Assembly (NCBI RefSeq): GCF_019355935.1
Contig: NZ_CP079925.1
Location: 3,100,001 to 3,164,000 of the forward strand
Length of the DNA stretch: 64,000 nucleotides
Source of the DNA: Comamonas sp. Y33R10-2
GTDB lineage: Bacteria; Pseudomonadota; Gammaproteobacteria; Burkholderiales; Burkholderiaceae_C
Direction of reading: 5' to 3'
Both the position numbers and the translations under genes were made by a program. The notes beneath the pieces were generated by a model that saw nothing but the letters and a program-made list of their open reading frames with translations, made no database searches and was not told where the DNA came from. Position 1 is the stretch's first letter. Every line of letters begins with the position of its first letter. Positions 25,810 to 33,081 of the stretch are shown here, piece by piece.

Positions 25810-26519
25810 ATTCGAATTCGCTGAGATGCAGTGGGCACGTAGCGCATGTATTCAATGCTGTGACCGGGCTGCGCGCCGCGCCAGCCTTGGCTCAAAAGCT
25901 CTTGCTGGCGCTTGATGTCGAGCGCATGAATTTCTTTGGAGAAATCGGGGTAAAGCGCATGCTCAGGCAGAGGCTCCAGCACCATCAAATAGCGTAAATG
26001 ACCGCCGTAATGCTCTCCTATGTCACGCACATGAAAGCCGCAGGCAAGTAAGTTGTTCCAGCTATGCCAGTTTGCGGGTGCGGCGGTGGAAAACAGCAAG
26101 CACTGAGGTCCCGCCTGGCTCATGCGCTGCATGATGAGTCGCCGCTGCAAGCCAAGGCCTTGCCACTCGGGGGCGACGGAAACACCGGCTAGCATGAGTT
26201 GCGGGCGCTGTGGGTCTACAGCGATGCTAGGTGGAAGCTCTTGATGCTCCTGCAAATCGTGCTGTAAAACGCTATAGGCCACCAACTCATCTTGATCAAA
26301 AAGACCGCTCATATGGCTGCGCAGCAGCAAGCTTTGAAGCGAAGCCAAAGACTCTTTTCGTACCAGCGTTTCGCTCCAATTTTGCGTGCAGCGCAGATGT
26401 AAGGCGAGCGCGCTTTCAAGGTCGGAAGCTGTCAATTCTCGCTGCGCCAAATGCGATGGGGGCAGCATTGCCTTTGTGGTTTCGGCTTGGCTCAAGTTCT
26501 TGATTAAGGTGTGGCTCAT
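25806..26519 (-). CDS. GNAT-family acetyltransferase-like protein
   Basis: A 237-residue protein with a GNAT core in the middle: LMLAGVSVAPEWQGLGLQRR (about residues 108-130) contains the acetyl-CoA pyrophosphate-binding Gln-X-X-Gly-X-Gly/Ala motif, followed by a helix and the NNLLACGFHVRDIG stretch that fits motif B. The substrate cannot be deduced. It sits between the exported solute-binding protein gene and the sensor genes, with 4-bp overlaps on both sides, so it belongs to the signalling operon. It may modify a protein of the module or simply act on a small molecule related to the signal. Confidence 0.78.
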   Translation of the reverse strand: MSHTLIKNLSQAETTKAMLPPSHLAQRELTASDLESALALHLRCTQNWSETLVRKESLASLQSLLLRSHMSGLFDQDELVAYSVLQHDLQEHQELPPSIAVDPQRPQLMLAGVSVAPEWQGLGLQRRLIMQRMSQAGPQCLLFSTAAPANWHSWNNLLACGFHVRDIGEHYGGHLRYLMVLEPLPEHALYPDFSKEIHALDIKRQQELLSQGWRGAQPGHSIEYMRYVPTASQRIRI

Positions 26520-27601
26520 GAGGTGCTTGCCCCCGATTGAGTGGCCACAACTTCGGCGTAGTTCAGTAGCGGTAGTGGTGGGTATAGCTCTAGCTGCTGC
26601 GCCATCTGCATATTGACCATGAGAGAGAAGCGTTTGAGCGATTCCACCGGCGTTTGCTGCACAGTTTTTTTGCCCTGCAAAATGTCTGCCGCTTTGGCTG
26701 CTGCCAACTGGCCTACCGAGTAGTAGCGGCTCACCACACCGGTCAATGCATTGCCGCTGCGCATGGCCAATTCAGTGGATGCAAACAGCGGCAGTTTGCG
26801 TGCCATAGCCAGTGGGGTAAGGCGCTCGTAAAGAGTGCCGAGGAAGGTGTCTGGCGGCAAATACAGCCACTGCGCACCATCGCTATGAAGTTGCTCGATG
26901 AGTGACTCAAGCCCTTGGGCAGTCGGTTTACCGTCTGCGCTTTGCTGCAAAGGGCTTACCAGAATTTGCTTGCCGTTGGCTTGCCCGTATTGCTGCAGGC
27001 CTTCAATCACAGCCAAAGAGTTGGCCTCTGCCGCGTTGTAGATGACGCCCAGCTTGTCAAACTCGCGGTAGCTGCGCATGTGCTGCAACTGCCGCTCTAG
27101 CGGTACAACGTGGATGGCGCCGGTGACATTGCGCTCGGGTGCATTGAGCGCATTCACAATGCCGGCTTTTTGCGGGTCTGCCACCAGCGCAAAAACCACG
27201 GGAATATTGCGCAGACCAGGATGCGGGTTGGGCTGCTCCACCGTGCCCGTGACCGCCAGCGTGACGGGCGTGCCCCATGTGTAGATTAAGTCGGGGGCGA
27301 TTGTGGGAAGCTCATCCAAAATGGCAGCGATGCGGCTGGCATCTTGCTGCACATCGCGTACCGTGAACTCCACATTCAGACCGGCTTCTTTAAGGTGGTT
27401 TTGAAAGCCAATATCCACATCAGTGGTGCCGCGGTAGGTGAGCATTAGCACACGAAAGCGTTTGCCTGCGGTAGCTTGCAGGCGTGATTCAACCCCGACA
27501 GGGCGCATGGCTGCGCTACTGATACCCATGCCCGCGCCGGCAGTCGCGAGGCCGCAGGCCAGTAGCTGGCGTCGATTGAGGGTAGTTACTGGCTTGGGCA
27601 T
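26516..27601 (-). CDS. ABC_sub_bind-family solute-binding protein with Tat-like signal
   Basis: A 361-residue exported protein. The N terminus MPKPVTTLNRRQLLACGLAT has twin arginines followed by a hydrophobic stretch, as in Tat signal peptides. The mature part fits the ABC_sub_bind (PF04392-type) two-lobed binding fold: RFRVLMLTYRGTTDVDIGFQ, PDLIYTWGTPVTLAVTG and PVVFALVADPQKAGIVNA. No ABC permease or ATPase gene is adjacent. The gene is the first of a five-gene operon with 4-11 bp overlaps that ends in the SpoIIE-type phosphatase. A role in delivering a ligand signal to the sensors, rather than in transport, is therefore attractive but unproven. Confidence 0.85.
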   Translation of the reverse strand: MPKPVTTLNRRQLLACGLATAGAGMGISSAAMRPVGVESRLQATAGKRFRVLMLTYRGTTDVDIGFQNHLKEAGLNVEFTVRDVQQDASRIAAILDELPTIAPDLIYTWGTPVTLAVTGTVEQPNPHPGLRNIPVVFALVADPQKAGIVNALNAPERNVTGAIHVVPLERQLQHMRSYREFDKLGVIYNAAEANSLAVIEGLQQYGQANGKQILVSPLQQSADGKPTAQGLESLIEQLHSDGAQWLYLPPDTFLGTLYERLTPLAMARKLPLFASTELAMRSGNALTGVVSRYYSVGQLAAAKAADILQGKKTVQQTPVESLKRFSLMVNMQMAQQLELYPPLPLLNYAEVVATQSGASTS

Positions 27602-27691
27602 AGCTGCAATACTGTGGAACAGGCCCCCAAATTATGAGGATGCGAGGCTCCAGAAGTATTGCAGTTCAGACCCTGTGGCTGGCTTTTCGCT

Positions 27692-29665
27692 TTATGGCCA
27701 GAAAAAACTAAATGGCTTGCGCCACATGCGCTGGCGTATGGCTTTGTAGATGCGCGAGCGGTCTACACCGCTGACGTTGTGCGCACGCAGAGCGAGGCGG
27801 AAGGCCAGATAAAAGCTGACCCCCACGTTGAGCGCCGCATTCAAAGGCAGCATGGCGACGGCCCACCACAGCAAATCGTCATGCAGCACGCCCCAGCCCA
27901 GTGAAGCGACGGCCACGCCGATCTGCCCTGTGGACAAGGTGACGTGACGCACCTCTAGCCCCAGCCCGAAAAAGCTGGCAAAAGCAGGCACCAAACCGAG
28001 CATGAAGCCCAGTGAGATGTTGGACGACAGGCTGGAGATGTTGTTGCGCAAAAAGCTGGCCCAGCGATCCGCACGGCCGGCGCCCAATGCGCGGGTGATG
28101 CCGGGGTTATAGCGAATCACCGATTCGATATTGCGCAGCACAAACCAGTTTTCTGCACCGCCAGCAATCAAGCTGCTGACAAAGAGCAGCACGCCAGTAA
28201 AGGCGGCAAAGAAAAGCGATGGGCCCAGCAAACTCAGCGAGTCCAGCACTTGCTGTGCATGGTGGGTGCTCAGTGCAGGGTGTTCGACCAGGTGTGCGTA
28301 GCCTATGCAAAGCAGCAGTGCGGCCGGGAAGACGATGAGCACGTTGCCCAAAATAGCGGCCACTTGTGAGCGCACCAAGTGGGCGACCTCATCGACAAAC
28401 TCTTGAATGGCCGAGTCGGTCTGAATGTCCTTGAGCTTGGCGGCCATGGCCGGCGCCGTCATGGCGGGCTGCTTGGTTGCCACCGTGAAGTGCAGCATCT
28501 GGATCAGCACAAAGCTGATGGCGTAGTTAAAGCCGGCAGCAAGTCCTGCCCAGAACACGGACAGACCCAGTGCATACAGCGCAAACTTGGCCAGCGTGGT
28601 GAAGGCCATTACAAAGCCACCGCCGACCGCCTTGGCCATCATGCTGCGGTATTCCGCACCGTCGCGGGTGATGTAGTGTTCGCCCGTTTCGGCGCTGCGC
28701 TCTGCCACTTTGGCTGCCAGCAGCGATGAGTTGGTGGAGACCAGCGCGCGCACGCTGCGCCGCTCGATGCCCACGGTCACGAGGTTGGAGAGCAGTTCAG
28801 ACGTCTCGTAAGCACGGTCAGTTGCCAGCAAGCAGTCCAACAGACGGCGAATGCGCACAATGCGCGCGCGCACTTGGCGCAGCCTGAAGATCAAACCGAC
28901 CGAAATACCTTCGGCTTCGACGTAGGTGTAGACCGAGGCGATGGCTGCGCGGCAGGCTTCTAAACGCTCGCGCAGTTGCGCGGCAGCGGCGTCGCGGCGG
29001 TCTGTGGTGCGCAGCGGCAGCATGATTTCTACACGCAGGTTTTCTACGTCATGAATCAGCGCGTGAAACGGCTTGTCATCGCGCGCCTGATCGCTCATGC
29101 GCAGGCGCAACTCAGGTGCAAAACCGGTGGAGAGAATCTGGCCCGAGCAATAGGTGATGGCGTCCAGCAGCGATCGCTCCCAAAAGCTGATGCCTTCTGC
29201 GCTGTCTTCTTGTTGCTGCGGGTTCAGGAGTGCCGAGATGCGGGCCATGAGCTGGCTGTCCAGCGCGTGCAGCCAGCGGGCGTCAAAGCGATCGGGAAAG
29301 GCCAGCATGAATAGCTCAGAGGCATCCACGGTCTCTGGCGTGCTTGGCAGCTTGTAGCGCAGGCGCTCCACCAGTTCACTGGCCATGGCGGTGCGCGGGG
29401 CAAAGCCAAAGTCGGCCAGTAAGGCGGTGATGTCCACCGTCTTCATCAGCGTCTTGGCCCACCGGCGCAGGCGCTCTAGCGCTTCGGGGTCGGTCTCAAA
29501 AGCGGTAACGATTTCTTCTACACGCCGTAGGGCACCATCCACGGATGGCTGGGCTGCGCGTATCCATTCGGCCAGATAAATCAGCCACAGATGGCGTTGC
29601 GCCAAGCCTGCATCGGGGTCTAACGACTCGAGCAGACCTGGCAGGTCAAGAGTGCTTTTTTTCAT
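27692..29665 (-). CDS. Membrane protein of the SpecificRecomb (Gcr-like) family
   Basis: A 657-residue protein of the family annotated as site-specific recombinase (PF10136 type). The N-terminal 350 residues are soluble and helical (AQRHLWLIYLAEWIRAAQ). The C-terminal 300 residues contain at least six hydrophobic segments, for example FVMAFTTLAKFALYALGLS, LIVFPAALLLCIGYAHLV and LFFAAFTGVLLFVSSLIAGG. No Ser or Tyr recombinase motif is visible, so I doubt the family name and would call it a conserved membrane protein. It lies 18 bp downstream of apaG on the same strand. It is not part of a mobile element. Confidence 0.82.
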   Translation of the reverse strand: MKKSTLDLPGLLESLDPDAGLAQRHLWLIYLAEWIRAAQPSVDGALRRVEEIVTAFETDPEALERLRRWAKTLMKTVDITALLADFGFAPRTAMASELVERLRYKLPSTPETVDASELFMLAFPDRFDARWLHALDSQLMARISALLNPQQQEDSAEGISFWERSLLDAITYCSGQILSTGFAPELRLRMSDQARDDKPFHALIHDVENLRVEIMLPLRTTDRRDAAAAQLRERLEACRAAIASVYTYVEAEGISVGLIFRLRQVRARIVRIRRLLDCLLATDRAYETSELLSNLVTVGIERRSVRALVSTNSSLLAAKVAERSAETGEHYITRDGAEYRSMMAKAVGGGFVMAFTTLAKFALYALGLSVFWAGLAAGFNYAISFVLIQMLHFTVATKQPAMTAPAMAAKLKDIQTDSAIQEFVDEVAHLVRSQVAAILGNVLIVFPAALLLCIGYAHLVEHPALSTHHAQQVLDSLSLLGPSLFFAAFTGVLLFVSSLIAGGAENWFVLRNIESVIRYNPGITRALGAGRADRWASFLRNNISSLSSNISLGFMLGLVPAFASFFGLGLEVRHVTLSTGQIGVAVASLGWGVLHDDLLWWAVAMLPLNAALNVGVSFYLAFRLALRAHNVSGVDRSRIYKAIRQRMWRKPFSFFWP

Positions 29666-29683
29666 GCAGTAATGGTGTGCGTC

Positions 29684-30091
29684 TTAGTGCAAAACGCGTG
29701 TTTCAGGCATGGGTATAGGACCCCCGGATTCATTCATTTGTAGAACGAACAGAGGAATTTCGCACTCAAAAGTTTCACCTTCGTGATTCACACACAGGTA
29801 AGTGCCGCGCATAGTGCCTGTGGGCGTGCGCAACTGGCAGCCGCTGCTGTATTCAAAAGATTCACCGGGCTGCAGCAAAGGCTGGCGGCCGACCACGCCA
29901 AGGCCTTTAACCTCTTCAACATGGCCTAGCTCATTGCTAATCACCCAGTGCCGCGCAATGAGCTGCGCAGGCACCTCACCCGTGTTGGTCACGGTGATGG
30001 TGTACGAAAACACATAGACACCGGCAGCCGGGGTGGACTGCTCGGGCAAATAGGCGGGCTGGACTTGAACCAGAAACTCGTTCATTGGCAT
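29684..30091 (-). CDS. apaG: ApaG-domain protein
   Basis: A 135-residue protein with a single ApaG domain (fibronectin-III-like beta sandwich). VYVFSYTITVTNTGEVPAQL and RHWVISNELGHVEEVKGLGV, then PTGTMRGTYLCVNHEG, match the family closely. I chose ATG at 30091 (MPMNEFLVQVQP) because its spacing to the conserved VQVQP matches other ApaG proteins. A longer frame to 30124 would overlap the divergent rpe start. ApaG was linked to cobalt resistance and magnesium efflux in enterics; its molecular activity is unclear. Only 31 bp separate it from rpe, so the two share a promoter region. Confidence 0.9.
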   Translation of the reverse strand: MPMNEFLVQVQPAYLPEQSTPAAGVYVFSYTITVTNTGEVPAQLIARHWVISNELGHVEEVKGLGVVGRQPLLQPGESFEYSSGCQLRTPTGTMRGTYLCVNHEGETFECEIPLFVLQMNESGGPIPMPETRVLH

Positions 30092-30122
30092 GGCCCAATG
30101 GTAACTGCGACAATCGCAGACC

Positions 30123-30806
30123 ATGAGCCCTACCTATCGTATTGCCCCCTCTATCTTGTCAGCCGACTTTGCCCGTCTGGGTGAAGAAGTGCGAAACGTC
30201 ATTGCTGCAGGTGCAGATTGGATCCATTTCGACGTGATGGACAACCATTACGTTCCCAATCTGACGTTCGGCCCCATGATCTGTCAGGCCGTGAAGCCTC
30301 ACGCAGTAACGCCTGATGGCAAGCCCGTGCCCATCGACGTACACCTGATGGTGCAGCCCGTGGATGAACTGGCCACCGCCTTTGCCAAGGCCGGCGCTGA
30401 CTACATTAGCTTTCACCCCGATGCATCGCAGCATGTGCACCGCAGCATTCAGAACATCAAGAGCCATGGCTGCAAGGCCGGCCTGACCTTTAACCCCGCC
30501 ATGCCGCTGGACGTGCTGGATTGGGTAATTGATGATCTGGACCTGATTTTGCTGATGAGCGTGAACCCCGGCTTCGGCGGTCAAAGCTTTATTGATAGCA
30601 CGCTGCGCAAGATTGAAGCAGTGCGCAAGCGCATTGAAGCCTCTGGCAAAGACATTCGTCTGGAAGTGGATGGCGGTATCAAAGAAGCCAACATCCGCGC
30701 CGTGGCCGATGCGGGAGCTGACACCTTTGTGGCGGGCAGCGCCATTTTTGGCAAGCCTGATTACAAGAGCGTGATTGACACCATGCGTCAAAACTTGGCG
30801 GCTTAA
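30123..30806 (+). CDS. rpe: Ribulose-phosphate 3-epimerase
   Basis: A TIM-barrel enzyme that interconverts ribulose 5-phosphate and xylulose 5-phosphate, 227 residues. Metal and active-site motifs are intact: [14 protein letters not shown] at the N terminus, [41 protein letters not shown] and [12 protein letters not shown]. It is divergent from apaG and ends in an intrinsic terminator at 30826-30857. gph lies downstream, matching the frequent rpe-gph pairing in betaproteobacteria, where a trpE operon often follows, as it does 2 kb later here. Confidence 0.96.
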   Translation: MSPTYRIAPSILSADFARLGEEVRNVIAAGADWIHFDVMDNHYVPNLTFGPMICQAVKPHAVTPDGKPVPIDVHLMVQPVDELATAFAKAGADYISFHPDASQHVHRSIQNIKSHGCKAGLTFNPAMPLDVLDWVIDDLDLILLMSVNPGFGGQSFIDSTLRKIEAVRKRIEASGKDIRLEVDGGIKEANIRAVADAGADTFVAGSAIFGKPDYKSVIDTMRQNLAA

Positions 30807-30825
30807 ACCCTGCGGTGAACCCAAG

Positions 30826-30857
30826 GCCTGCATGCGCTTGTCATGCAGGCTTTTTTT
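30826..30857 (+). terminator. Intrinsic terminator after rpe
   Basis: Stem gcctgcatg (30826-30834) with catgcaggc (30842-30850), a 7-nt loop and seven T residues. It separates rpe from gph. Confidence 0.92.
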
Positions 30858-30919
30858 AAGTCTTTTTGGCCGCATGTGCTTTAACTGATTGCACATGCAG
30901 CTATGGAATTGATAGTCTT

Positions 30920-31606
30920 ATGAAGCTCAATCTTCCCGCTCCCGCCGTTGCTCTGGATGTGGATGCCGTCATGGTCGATCTCGATGGCACTATGGTGAAC
31001 ACCTTGGGTGATTTTGCCGAGGCGCTCAACCGCATGTTGGCTGATTTGTCTTTGCCCGCCATTGCGCCGCAGGTCATTGAGAACATGGTGGGCAAAGGCA
31101 GCGAGCATTTGATTCGCTCTGTGCTGAGTCATGTGGGCGCGAGCAATATCGACGCGATTTATCCACAGGCTTGGCAGCGCTACGAAAGTCACTATCTGGC
31201 AATTAATGGTCAGTTTGCGGACCTCTACCCCGGCGTGCTGGAGGGCTTGCAGACCTTCAAAAGCATGGGCCTGCGCATGGCCTGCCTGACCAATAAGCCG
31301 CTGTCTTTTGCCCAGCCGCTGCTAGCCGCCAAGGGGCTTAACGGCTTTTTTGACTGCGTGTTTGGTGGTGACTCCTTCCCCCGCAAAAAGCCCGACCCCA
31401 TGCCGCTGCTGGAGACTTGCAAGGCGCTGGGCAGCGAGCCGGCCCGCACGCTGATGGTGGGTGACTCCAGCAACGACGCGCAGGCCGCTCACGCCGCAGG
31501 CTGCCCGGTAGTGCTGATGACCTATGGCTACAACCACGGCCAGCCGATTACGGAAGTTGAGGCCAAAGCCCATTTGCATTCGCTGGGTGAATTCAAGCGC
31601 GGTTAA
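30920..31606 (+). CDS. gph: Phosphoglycolate phosphatase (HAD family)
   Basis: A 228-residue HAD hydrolase from the ATG at 30920. Motif I is MVDLDGTMVNT with both nucleophile-region aspartates, motif II is CLTNKPL, the motif III lysine lies in FPRKKPDPMPL and motif IV is LMVGDSSNDAQAA. A subfamily-I helical cap lies between motifs I and II. This layout is typical of Gph, which removes 2-phosphoglycolate. The substrate is inferred from the family and the rpe-gph context, since related HAD enzymes share the same motifs. An upstream in-frame start exists, but it would run into the rpe terminator region. Confidence 0.88.
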   Translation: MKLNLPAPAVALDVDAVMVDLDGTMVNTLGDFAEALNRMLADLSLPAIAPQVIENMVGKGSEHLIRSVLSHVGASNIDAIYPQAWQRYESHYLAINGQFADLYPGVLEGLQTFKSMGLRMACLTNKPLSFAQPLLAAKGLNGFFDCVFGGDSFPRKKPDPMPLLETCKALGSEPARTLMVGDSSNDAQAAHAAGCPVVLMTYGYNHGQPITEVEAKAHLHSLGEFKRG

Positions 31607-31616
31607 GCTCATCGCC

Positions 31617-31997
31617 ATGCACGGATTGCACCTGACCGCTGACCTTTACCAATGCCAAGGCTCGCCCAGCCTGATGCTGCAGGCCGACGCCATCGCCCAG
31701 CTGTGCCGTGCCGAGGTCGAAAAAGCGGGCTTGACTTGCATGGCCGATAAATGGGTCACCTTCCCCGGAAGTTCGGGTAGCCCCGGCGGCGTGACCGGAA
31801 CGGTGCTGCTGGCGGAGTCGCATCTGGCTATTCATACTTGGCCAGAAACGGGCTCGGTCACCGTGGATGTCTATGTGTGCAACTTCTCGGCAAATAACTC
31901 CAGCAAAGCCTATGCGCTCATGGATGCGGTGCTTGCCGCGTATCAGCCAGCGCGTGTGATGCGCCAGCAAATTCAGCGCGGGGATATTCAAAAATAA
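31617..31997 (+). CDS. speD: S-adenosylmethionine decarboxylase proenzyme
   Basis: A 126-residue prokaryotic class 1b AdoMet decarboxylase that makes decarboxylated AdoMet for spermidine synthesis. The self-cleavage site is visible in AESHLAIHTWPE: cleavage before the Ser would create the pyruvoyl group. The catalytic Cys region VDVYVCNF also fits. The ATG at 31617, just after the gph stop, gives the usual length. The stop codon lies inside a dispersed repeat, and the convergent gene ends 4 bp away. No speE gene is in the window. Confidence 0.93.
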   Translation: MHGLHLTADLYQCQGSPSLMLQADAIAQLCRAEVEKAGLTCMADKWVTFPGSSGSPGGVTGTVLLAESHLAIHTWPETGSVTVDVYVCNFSANNSSKAYALMDAVLAAYQPARVMRQQIQRGDIQK

Positions 31998-32040
31998 TAG
32001 CTATAAGTCTTTATTCAATAAGGACTGCAAGCCATTTTCC
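31990..32040. repeat. Dispersed ATAGCT repeat between convergent speD and chalcone-isomerase-like genes
   Basis: Reads aaaaataATAGCTATAAGTC then ttattcaataaggactgcaag. The same two blocks occur at 47361-47412. This copy contains the speD stop codon, and on the other strand it encodes the last ten residues (GLQSLLNKDL) of the convergent gene. Confidence 0.6.
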
Positions 32041-32663
32041 TTCTCGCCGAGTAAGGATTTTTTGAGCAGCGCATCTGCGGGTTTAGGCCCCAGCCAGATG
32101 CCAAGCAAAGCGTTGAAGAACTCTGGCTCTTTGAAGGCTTCACCTTGCTGTTGGCCCTTGACGGAGACGATGGCGCCCTGAGTGGGAATCCAGTCCACCG
32201 TAAAACTCTCGCCTTTGAGTAGTTTTTTGTGCTGGGTGAAGACATCGCTCATACGCATCACGCCGGGGATGAGTTTGGAGAATGTGGCCCTGTCCATGTT
32301 GTCTTCCATGCCCCGTGCAAATAGCTTGCCCAGCTCGGCGGAATCAATATCTCGCAGCATGGTCACGGAGATGCGCTTGGGGCCACCCAGTGCGGTCACT
32401 TCCTGAAAACTACGGGCAGGTTTTTCCAAATACAAACCGGCGGTATAGACCTTGAACACCGCCTTGTAGCGCGTTCCAGCTCCATTTAGCTCTAGTGTCT
32501 GCCCTTGCGACTGCACCGTTGGGGCATAAGTGACGCCATGGAGTTTAACGGGCTCTGTGGCTGCGGTTTGTGCCAGTGCTGTGCTACTAAAAGCGACGCC
32601 TGTGGCGCAACTGCCAAGCGCCGCTGCAAGCAGCAAAGCGCGGGCGAAACGAGTGTGGGGCAT
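32001..32663 (-). CDS. Exported chalcone-isomerase-like protein
   Basis: A 220-residue periplasmic protein with a signal peptide ending near SSTALAQ. The rest fits the bacterial chalcone isomerase-like family: VKLHGVTYAPTVQSQGQTLE, TRYKAVFKVYTAGLYLEKPA, RISVTMLRDIDSAELGKLF and the later EFFNALLGIWLGPKPADALL. Bacterial members have the fold but lack known flavonoid activity, so the role is unknown. The last residues are encoded by a dispersed repeat. It is convergent with speD and divergent from the trp leader. Confidence 0.85.
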   Translation of the reverse strand: MPHTRFARALLLAAALGSCATGVAFSSTALAQTAATEPVKLHGVTYAPTVQSQGQTLELNGAGTRYKAVFKVYTAGLYLEKPARSFQEVTALGGPKRISVTMLRDIDSAELGKLFARGMEDNMDRATFSKLIPGVMRMSDVFTQHKKLLKGESFTVDWIPTQGAIVSVKGQQQGEAFKEPEFFNALLGIWLGPKPADALLKKSLLGEKENGLQSLLNKDL

Positions 32664-32839
32664 GGGTGTCTCCTCGCTGGTTTGGCATGGCAGCTTTGCT
32701 GATTGCCTAGGTGGCTTTGATGGGGGCGATAAGCGGTGCTGGGTATGTTTGAATTTGTAAGTGCTTGCGACAATCAGGATTCACCCGAGTATGTGAGCCT
32801 TTGCCTTGGGGTGTTTGCAGCAGCCAAATGGCACGAGGC

Positions 32840-32867
32840 TTTGGCCCGTCTTTGTATGCGCTACACT
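32840..32867 (+). promoter_or_regulatory. Candidate trp operon promoter
   Basis: A candidate -35 TTTGGC (32840-32845) and -10 TACACT (32862-32867) with a 16-bp spacer. Transcription would start near 32874-32877, essentially at the leader peptide ATG. Both hexamers are imperfect, so this is a prediction only. Confidence 0.4.
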
Positions 32868-32876
32868 GCTTCAATC

Positions 32877-32960
32877 ATGTTCATTCATCGCACGTTCAAT
32901 GCAGGTTGTGGAGACCGGGGAGCCTGGCCCTGGCGTAAGCCTACGTATCTGAACTGCTAA
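32877..32960 (+). CDS. trpL: trp operon leader peptide
   Basis: A 27-codon frame beginning MFIHRTFNAGCGD and ending RGAWPWRKPTYLNC, then TAA. Two Trp codons flank a Pro near the end, the hallmark of Trp attenuation peptides. It precedes trpE by about 120 bp and is followed by a perfect hairpin (32968-32996). No Shine-Dalgarno sequence precedes the ATG, and the candidate promoter places the RNA 5' end at or next to the AUG, so the message may be leaderless, as reported for Sinorhizobium trpL. Ribosome stalling at the Trp codons would report Trp-tRNA shortage. No other reason for a Trp-Pro-Trp frame at this place is apparent. Confidence 0.75.
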   Translation: MFIHRTFNAGCGDRGAWPWRKPTYLNC

Positions 32961-32967
32961 AGCACCC

Positions 32968-33008
32968 GGCCGCGAGCCCGGCGTGCACTCGCGGCCCACC
33001 CTCGGGCC
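32968..33008 (+). promoter_or_regulatory. Candidate trp attenuator hairpins
   Basis: A perfect 9-bp stem, ggccgcgag (32968-32976) with ctcgcggcc (32988-32996), can compete with a shorter one, ggccc (32993-32997) with gggcc (33004-33008). An upstream ccggg in the leader frame can also pair with cccgg at the start of the stem. No U-tract follows, so the final step is not a textbook intrinsic terminator. Confidence 0.5.
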
Positions 33009-33081
33009 ATGGAATGAACCGGCGCACCCCCAGACAATCAAGCGTCACCTGCCATCTCAAGCAAGTCAGAGCAGGTGAGCC

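Noticed and set aside
27692..29665. Evidence of a mobile element from the recombinase family name
   Set aside because: No att sites, terminal repeats or cargo genes, and the protein looks like a membrane protein.
32968..32996. The trp hairpin as a standard intrinsic terminator
   Set aside because: It has no run of T after the stem, so I list it only as a candidate attenuator structure.
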